From Verrucomicrobiota bacterium (GTDB lineage: Bacteria; Verrucomicrobiota; Verrucomicrobiia; Limisphaerales; UBA11320), in assembly GCA_016871475.1 (NCBI GenBank), contig VHDG01000217.1, positions 1-6,770 on the forward strand: 6,770 bases of DNA. Reading direction: 5' to 3'. The notes under the pieces are model-generated. The model was given only the letters and a program-made list of their open reading frames with translations, ran no database searches and was not told the DNA's origin. Made by a program: the position numbers and the translations under genes. Within the stretch, counting starts at the first letter, position 1; the number at the start of each line of letters is the position of its first letter. Below are positions 6,622 to 6,770 of this stretch, piece after piece.

Positions 6622-6656
6622 TTGTCGATCGTCTGTGCAGAATTCACAGACGACAA
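6622..6656. promoter_or_regulatory. Inverted repeat upstream of the tolC-like gene, candidate operator or leader hairpin
   Basis: TCGTCTGTG (6629-6637) and CACAGACGA (6645-6653) form a perfect nine-base inverted repeat around a seven-base spacer, CAGAATT. Allowing a four-base bulge (6628-6631), the arms extend as TTGTCG at 6622-6627 with CGACAA at 6651-6656. It lies 35-69 bp ahead of the preferred TTG start, at the head of a six-gene unit. A dimeric regulator site is the simplest reading and an RNA leader hairpin is the alternative. No convincing -35/-10 pair is visible around it. Confidence 0.4.
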
Positions 6657-6770
6657 AGCACGCTGCGCACGAACCGGTTGTTGGCGCGGACACTGCCGAT
6701 TCCAGGCTTGGCTGGCAACAAGAACCCTTGCGACTCCAGAAACGGCCGGGCTAGGCTCCCCCGCACATGT
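6657..6770 (-). other. Right-edge leader of the minus-strand block, no recognised gene
   Basis: This stretch precedes the tolC-like gene. The tolC reading frame runs through it without a stop (38 codons) but has no in-frame ATG, GTG or TTG. The translation (rich in Arg, Ala, Gln) does not resemble a signal peptide or a TolC domain. It is probably promoter or leader sequence, possibly with the end of another feature outside the window. Confidence 0.35.

Larger units (their letters stand above)
267..6656 (-). other. Predicted six-gene transcription unit
   Basis: Six genes in the same orientation follow one another in the order TolC family, PGDH-like, HpaI-family aldolase, glycerate-type dehydrogenase, mqnA, ROK kinase. 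Gaps are 0, 42, 25, about 53 and about 21 bp with the chosen starts, and as little as 35 and 9 bp with the longer ones. No terminator-like hairpin was seen between them, so one transcript starting upstream of about 6590 is likely. Internal promoters cannot be excluded, especially before mqnA, which has the largest gap. Confidence 0.55.

Noticed and set aside
6588..6770. Sigma-70 type -35/-10 promoter before the tolC-like gene
   Set aside because: TTG-containing hexamers occur, but none has a matching AT-rich -10 at proper spacing, so no promoter can be called.

Overview
The window is bacterial chromosomal DNA, fairly GC-rich by eye, and densely packed with genes on the minus strand. It probably comes from a Gram-negative, menaquinone-using bacterium. 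A TolC-type outer-membrane protein implies an outer membrane, and an MqnA homologue implies the futalosine route to menaquinone. The style of the proteins and the weak use of Shine-Dalgarno sites and TTG/GTG starts suggest a Verrucomicrobiota member. That placement is inference and has not been tested by search.

Layout: bases 1-161 hold the plus-strand 3' end of a membrane-protein gene. It converges on a minus-strand block across a gap of about 105 bp (162-266) that contains a hairpin. The block then fills 267 to about 6590 and reads right to left: TolC-family outer-membrane protein, PGDH-like D-2-hydroxyacid dehydrogenase, HpcH/HpaI-family aldolase, glycerate/hydroxypyruvate-type dehydrogenase, MqnA, ROK-family sugar kinase. 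Gaps are 0, 42, 25, about 53 and about 21 bp with the starts chosen here, so the six genes look like one transcription unit. The right edge (about 6588-6770) is the leader of that unit and carries a strong inverted repeat at 6622-6656.

How the genes may work together (inference): a class II pyruvate aldolase between two D-2-hydroxyacid dehydrogenases, with a ROK kinase downstream, suggests small sugar-acid or 2-oxo-acid carbon metabolism. The aldolase would cleave or form 2-keto-3-deoxy acids. The dehydrogenases would interconvert glyoxylate/hydroxypyruvate-type 2-oxo acids and hydroxyacids, and the kinase would phosphorylate a sugar. MqnA and TolC do not fit that theme and may simply be carried in the same unit. 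No CRISPR array, RNA gene, insertion sequence, phage or defence gene is visible. The window reads as ordinary metabolic DNA with a few unusual details, not as an obvious new system.
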